64,000 bases of DNA from Tetragonia tetragonoides (taxonomy: Eukaryota > Streptophyta > Magnoliopsida > Caryophyllales > Aizoaceae). This document shows, in pieces, positions 59,197-64,000 of this stretch (the first letter of the stretch is position 1; every line of letters starts with the position of its first letter). The notes beneath the pieces were generated by a model. The model did no database searches and had not been told where the DNA came from. It worked only from the letters and a program-made list of their open reading frames with translations. The position numbers and the translations under genes are program-made. Location of the stretch: positions 2,792,501-2,856,500 of the forward strand of contig CM076148.1 of the NCBI GenBank assembly GCA_038025085.1, in the 5' to 3' direction.

Positions 59197-61538
59197 TCCA
59201 TATCAATACCAATTGGACATAATATTGTTTTTTATATATATAGCAAGAAACAGCAGCTAATCAAACTTACAAGTTATCATAAGCTAATTATAAAGTGACC
59301 CCAACAACACTTATGAGTGACCTCAAAAGAAAAAGAAAAGAGCATGAAAAGAAGCTCAAAGTACCAAGTAGACAATGATAGACATGACAAAAATCGACAG
59401 AGCATGTCTTTGAAAATTACAAGACTAGTATAAAAATTGCATAAACATGAAATAACGCATGAACCTAATGATAAGTTACCATAAGTTGATGATAAAATGA
59501 CCTCAACAGCACTTAAGAGTGACCCTCAAAATAAATAATGACTTGTTAAGAACTAGCAAAAGCAGCTCAAAGTACTAAGTACACAACGCCTGACCTAACA
59601 GCTAATACTAAACTAGACAGAGCATACTACAATATTGCACCAACAGATTCATTTACAGTTGATCACCAAAAATAAATATAATCCATCCACAATAGTGAAA
59701 CTTGATGCAGAAGATTACATGGACCTATAAGATTCACCCTCAAAGAATAAGGTAAGAACCACTAAAAGCAACTCAAATTGCCAAGTAGACTGTGATAAAT
59801 AACAAAACTAAACAAAGAAGACACATATATACTGTACTAAAGTGGTCAGCATAACGAGAAAAAAAAAACCCTGTGAAGCTAACCAATATGGCATACATAA
59901 TAATGTCTAATCCAGACAGGAAACATCAAAAGCACGCAGATGGTTAAAAACAAAGACAATGCCATGGGATTACCTCCGAATATAGGGAATGGTGACACGT
60001 AGATGGTAAAAAACAAAGGCAATTCCATGGGATTGCCTCCAAGTATGTTAGATGCTCACGCAATCAATGGAAAGTCGAGACCCTTACTCTCCTATTCTGA
60101 GAAGCATAAGACATGATCATGCATTTACTTAGAGCAATTACAAGCTATCAATTGTCTTTGGTAAGCGAATCCAACATTGCCTCCAATTCCATAAGAAAAA
60201 AGTGACCCCTCGTATTTCATAAAATTACTCATTTCATAACATAAAGTGACCCTTATTTTTTGCAAATTAGAAACAACAAAATCGACCAAACTAGTGTTCT
60301 TGGCTATTTTTCGAAACTTTTAATTGCATATTACATAAAATAAACTAAACTAGATTTTGAAATTGTTGGCTTTCACTTAATCTGTTATAGAAAATGACCC
60401 CCTAATTTCCAATAAGAAAAGTACTAGTTGTTTGTAATTTTTGCAATACTCGGCTTTAGCCTACCATAGTTCCAAAATGAGTGATCTAATGGAAGAAGGA
60501 AAAAAAAAAAAATACACAGACAGTGAATAACTCCACCAACTAATTGCAGCATCTAAAATCCAATCTATAGTTTTAAACGCCATTGTAATTTCTCTTAAAA
60601 ATGACCCTAAACTCCCATAAAAATGACCTTAAACTCTTTTAAAAGTGAACCTAAACTCTCATAAAAATGACCATGAACTCTCATAAAAGTGATTGTAAAT
60701 TGTGTTTCAGACTTCCAGTTATACAAAAATATTCATCACAAGTAAAATAATACAACTAACTGTTAGATGAATATGAGAATATCACAGCCAATAACATGGT
60801 AATTAAAGACTATTGTAAAAGTTTAAGATAAAAGAACCAAATCAGTACAATCAATACAAACTCATGAACACCAGACTATAAGACATGGGCAAAAGTGACT
60901 CTTTCTTTCAATATTAATCTTTGCAAATTAAAGCAACACACTCAAAAGTGACCCTTTTTTAACCCATTAGCACAAAATCAAAGATTGATACTATCAAATT
61001 CAGCAATTGTATCAAACAAATTGGAGAAAAAATGAAATCAGACAATTCGAATTCAATTATTGACAATAGATGTAAGATTGAACATATTACCTTATTTCAT
61101 GAGAGAAAGGTTGGCCGACCTCCAATGGAAGAGAGAGAAAGCTTCGTTGAGCTTTAATGGAAGAGAGATAAATTCATTGGGGCAAAAGTTAGGGTTCTTA
61201 ATTGCGAAAAAAACTGGTACAAGTTCTTCTAAATCAATTAAGAGTGATTGTGATTCTTAAAATCAATGGAGAGAAAGCTTTGTGAAGTAGTTGTTATGGA
61301 GGAGAGAGAAATTTTTGTGAAGTCGTTGCCATGGAGGAGAGAGAAAGATTCAGGTCAAATTTGTTACGGGAGCATGAGGGTCTACAAAAGTGGTAAGCAA
61401 GGAAAAACAAAGTTTTTGCTTATTTACCAAAATGTCATTAATGACACGAGTTGATTATTGGCCCTTAGATCTGCACGATTGGACGGTTAAGATCCCTTCT
61501 CATCATCTCATCCTAGCCTCCCTTCTCACCAGATCCCT

Positions 61539-61686
<148 letters not shown>

Positions 61687-61845
61687 CGAGTAGTTCATTT
61701 GGTTGCGTAGTTGTGTATATACATCTAAGACAATGTGTAATACAGATCCAGTACAGCGTGCTACTATGTCATGGGATACTCATTATAGAGTAATCAATGG
61801 CATTGCTAGAGGGCTTCTCTACCTCCATGAAGATTCCAGACTTGA

Positions 61846-61980
<135 letters not shown>

Positions 61981-62303
61981 TAGTAAGTATATCCTGCAAT
62001 ATATAGTAAGACAGCTAATTAACCATGATCCGTTTAGTGAATTGCTAAATGCCGCCCCAAATTACTACCTATCGCCCCCCCAAATTCCAATTTTGCTCTT
62101 TTTTAAATTTTCACTCATCCTCTCCCTCTCTAACTCTCACACCAATTCTCCCTCTCTACCACCCACTCTCATACCCAACCTTCATCAACATTCACTCAAG
62201 CAACCGCCGCGGATGTCTGCCGGCGACCAGGAAGTGCCGTCGACGGTGGCGGAGGTAATTTTTTTTTTTTGCGCATTTTTTTTGCACAGTCATCTGAAAT
62301 TTC

Positions 62304-62391
62304 CGACTCACCCTTGGGTGAGTCGAGATCGGCAGACGACTAACCCTTGGGTGAGTCGCCGGTCGCAGACGACTCACCCAAGGGTGAGTCG
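62304..62391. repeat. 33-bp palindromic tandem repeat, left arm (3 units)
   Basis: 22-bp palindromes centred on GACTCACCCTTGGGTGAGTC start at 62304, 62337 and 62370, exactly 33 bp apart. The spacer contains GATCGGCAGA or CGGTCGCAGA. Confidence 0.9.
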
Positions 62392-62419
62392 GAAATTTCA
62401 GACGACTGTGCAAAAAAAA

Positions 62420-62471
<52 letters not shown>

Positions 62472-62610
62472 TAATTAATTAAAAAAGTGAACTAGCTCGG
62501 CACCGATTTACCGGCTCCTCCTCTCTACCATTTCACATTTTTAATTCATTAAACAATAATCAGTAATAATAATAATATTAATAATAATATTAATAATAAT
62601 AATAACAATA

Positions 62611-62675
<65 letters not shown>

Positions 62676-62677
62676 TA

Positions 62678-62716
<39 letters not shown>

Positions 62717-62735
62717 TAATAATAATAATATTTTT
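62420..62735. repeat. (ATT)n and (AAT)n tracts at the fold-back centre
   Basis: (ATT)n at about 62420-62470 and (AAT)n at about 62565-62735 are inverted to each other and end the two arms. The (AAT)n side is much longer. Confidence 0.9.
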
Positions 62736-62758
62736 TTTGCACAGTCGTCTGAAATTTC

Positions 62759-62912
62759 CGACTCACCCTTGGGTGAGTCGTCTGCGACCGACGACTCACC
62801 CAAGGGTTAGTCGTCTGCCGATCTCGACTCATCCAAGGGTTAGTCGTCTGCCGATCTCGACTCACCCAAGGGTGAGTCGCCTGTAGCAGACGACTCACCC
62901 AAGGGTGAGTCG
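62759..62912. repeat. 33-bp palindromic tandem repeat, right arm (5 units)
   Basis: Units start at 62759, 62792, 62825, 62858 and 62891, again exactly 33 bp apart. Because 33 is a multiple of three and the unit lacks stops, both strands read an 11-residue repeat of the THPWVSRDRQT type. Confidence 0.9.
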
Positions 62913-63396
62913 GAAATTTCAGACGACTGTGCAAAAAAAATGCGCAAAAAAAAAATTTACCTCCGCCACCGTCGACGGCACTTCCTGGTCGCCGGCAGAC
63001 ATCCGCGGCCGTTGCTTGAGTGAATGTTGATGAAGGTTGGGTTTGAGAGTGAGTGGTAGAGAGGGAGAATTGGTGTGAGAGTTAGAGAGGGAGAGGATGA
63101 GTGAAAATTTAAAAAAGGGCAAAATTGGAATTTGAAGGGGCGGTAGGTAGTAATTTAGGGGCGGTAAATAGTAACACCCTTTGTTTATTATAATTATATC
63201 CTATATAATTATTTTCAACAATAACATATGGTTTGAATGTAGCGGATATATGGCTCCTGAGTATGCACTCCGCGGATATGTGTCCATGAAGTCGGATGTC
63301 TATAGCTTTGGTGTGCTAGTTCTTGAAATCATAAGTGGGCAAAGAATTGGAACCTTTAAAAATGAGGGGACTTCAGAAGAAGGCCTGCTTAGCTAT

Positions 63397-64000
63397 GTAA
63401 GTTCTGACTTCTGACTATAGCCACTAATTAAGTCGCATGTCTTGAGGCTTCATGTAACAGAAATATTCATCTGTCTTGTCATTGCTCGGAACCCCACGAA
63501 ACACCAGCCCACTCCAAGCACCGCGAAAAGACGACGTTTCACTTCGAAATCAGCCCCGATCTATGGCCTACTATACAGTACACAGCACTAGCTGCACTAC
63601 TATACAGTAGTCAGTGGCCCATAAAAGGCCCACGGTAAACACTGTACACAGTAGCCCATTAACTGAGTTACTCTAGGACCTTGTCATTGGCAGTTTGGGC
63701 CTGGCCTTTAGCCCTAATCTAGTGTTTAAAGAAACTAGTCCAATGTCTAATCTAACCCAGGAATGGTGGTTGACTGGTTGGGATGAGCTAGCATTTTGAC
63801 TATCCACTATAATTATGATTGCTATAATGCTATTGCTACTCTTAGTCCTAGCTACTCCTTTCGGTCCTTAGAAATCTTTACGTTTTCCTTTTGTGTTTGA
63901 CTCAGGAAAATCTTTACGTTTCCTTACGTGGTATTGTGTTTGATAATTATTTTTTATTTTACTCCTCCTTACTTCTCACACCTATGTGCTCAAGCCATAT
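63397..64000. other. Right edge of window, no gene recognised
   Basis: It follows the CRK exon 6 remnant. The word CTACTATACAGTA occurs twice near 63568-63610. No CRK exon 7 is seen. Confidence 0.45.

Larger units (their letters stand above)
57490..60960 (+). repeat. Dispersed AAGTGACC(C)CT motif, about thirty copies on one strand
   Basis: Examples: 57494, 57520, 57650, 58062, 58547, 58568, 58590, 58672, 58840, 58920, 59105, 59294, 59317, 59519, 60202, 60244, 60945, with ATGACC variants at 58015, 58943, 59486, 60395, 60600, 60624 and 60666. Spacing is irregular, from 20 bp to several hundred, and almost all copies point the same way. Confidence 0.75.
62036..63178. mobile_element. Fold-back element with long inverted arms, inserted in a CRK intron
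   Basis: The two arms (about 62036-62465 and 62590-63178) are near-perfect inverted copies. Each reads inward from a GCCGCCCC/GGGGCGG end through a CT-rich leader, a GGCGACCAGG-containing coding-like stretch, 33-bp palindromic repeats and an (ATT)n tract, around a ~100-bp centre. The end style (GTTACTATTTACCGCCCC) resembles non-autonomous Mutator-like elements with long terminal repeats. No clear target duplication seen. Confidence 0.8.

Noticed and set aside
62304..62912. Regularly spaced palindromic repeats suggestive of a CRISPR array
   Set aside because: The period is 33 bp with an 11-bp near-constant spacer, split between inverted arms of a plant transposon, with no cas genes and a eukaryotic context. 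It is a palindromic minisatellite, not CRISPR.
62549..62934. Frames rich in Ile, Tyr and Leu repeats around the fold-back centre
   Set aside because: These are translations of (AAT)n and (ATT)n microsatellite tracts.

Overview
The window is nuclear DNA from a flowering plant, most likely a eudicot; nothing in it fixes the species. The evidence is a cluster of cysteine-rich receptor-like kinase (CRK, DUF26/Gnk2) genes that all share a seven-exon structure with short GT-AG introns, set among plant-type transposons: Ty1/copia, CACTA, hAT, LINE, Helitron, MITEs and a long inverted-repeat element.

Region 1-43421 is a CRK array built by a tandem duplication of about 25 kb. Block A (1-18501, its start lies outside the window) matches block B (24846-43421). 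The full repeat unit is inferred to be 18502-43421, and the seam at 18501/18502 joins the inside of a hAT transposon to the middle of a CRK kinase exon. Minus-strand order in block B: a copia-disrupted CRK pseudogene (24019-31152), then three intact CRKs at 32485-35057, 36556-39162 and 40287-42904. Block A has the copia-disrupted pseudogene (1-10159), one intact CRK (11288-13860), and a single gene (15359-17994) where block B has two. That single gene is a fusion formed by unequal crossing-over in the kinase domain. Between the blocks, on the plus strand, lie a 5'-truncated CRK (18502-19284) and an intact CRK (20521-23222).

The transposon record orders the events. The copia element sits at the same codon in both blocks with the same 5-bp target duplication, so it predates the duplication. 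A CACTA element and a small inverted-repeat insertion lie only in the block A copy, so they are later. A hAT element (43172-46034, 8-bp target duplication) holds a 5'-truncated LINE (7-8-bp target duplication). Its first 250 bp also end block A.

Region 46-61.5 kb has no recognisable intact gene. It holds a composite minisatellite, MITEs with GTTTGG-type ends, a Helitron inserted into a short tandem repeat, and consecutive elements bounded by (TA)n tracts. The largest (about 56647-61543) carries roughly thirty same-strand copies of an AGTGACC motif and two inverted tRNA-like sequences. Region 61.7-63.4 kb is a plus-strand CRK remnant (exons 5 and 6) whose intron is filled by a 1.1-kb fold-back element. 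The arms of that element contain 33-bp repeats, each with a 22-bp palindrome.

The intact CRKs should be plasma-membrane receptor kinases: signal peptide, two Gnk2 domains outside, one membrane helix, and a Ser/Thr kinase inside with the usual catalytic motifs. A W-box-like motif (TTGAC core) recurs 140-210 bp upstream of each minus-strand start codon, which fits WRKY and defence control.
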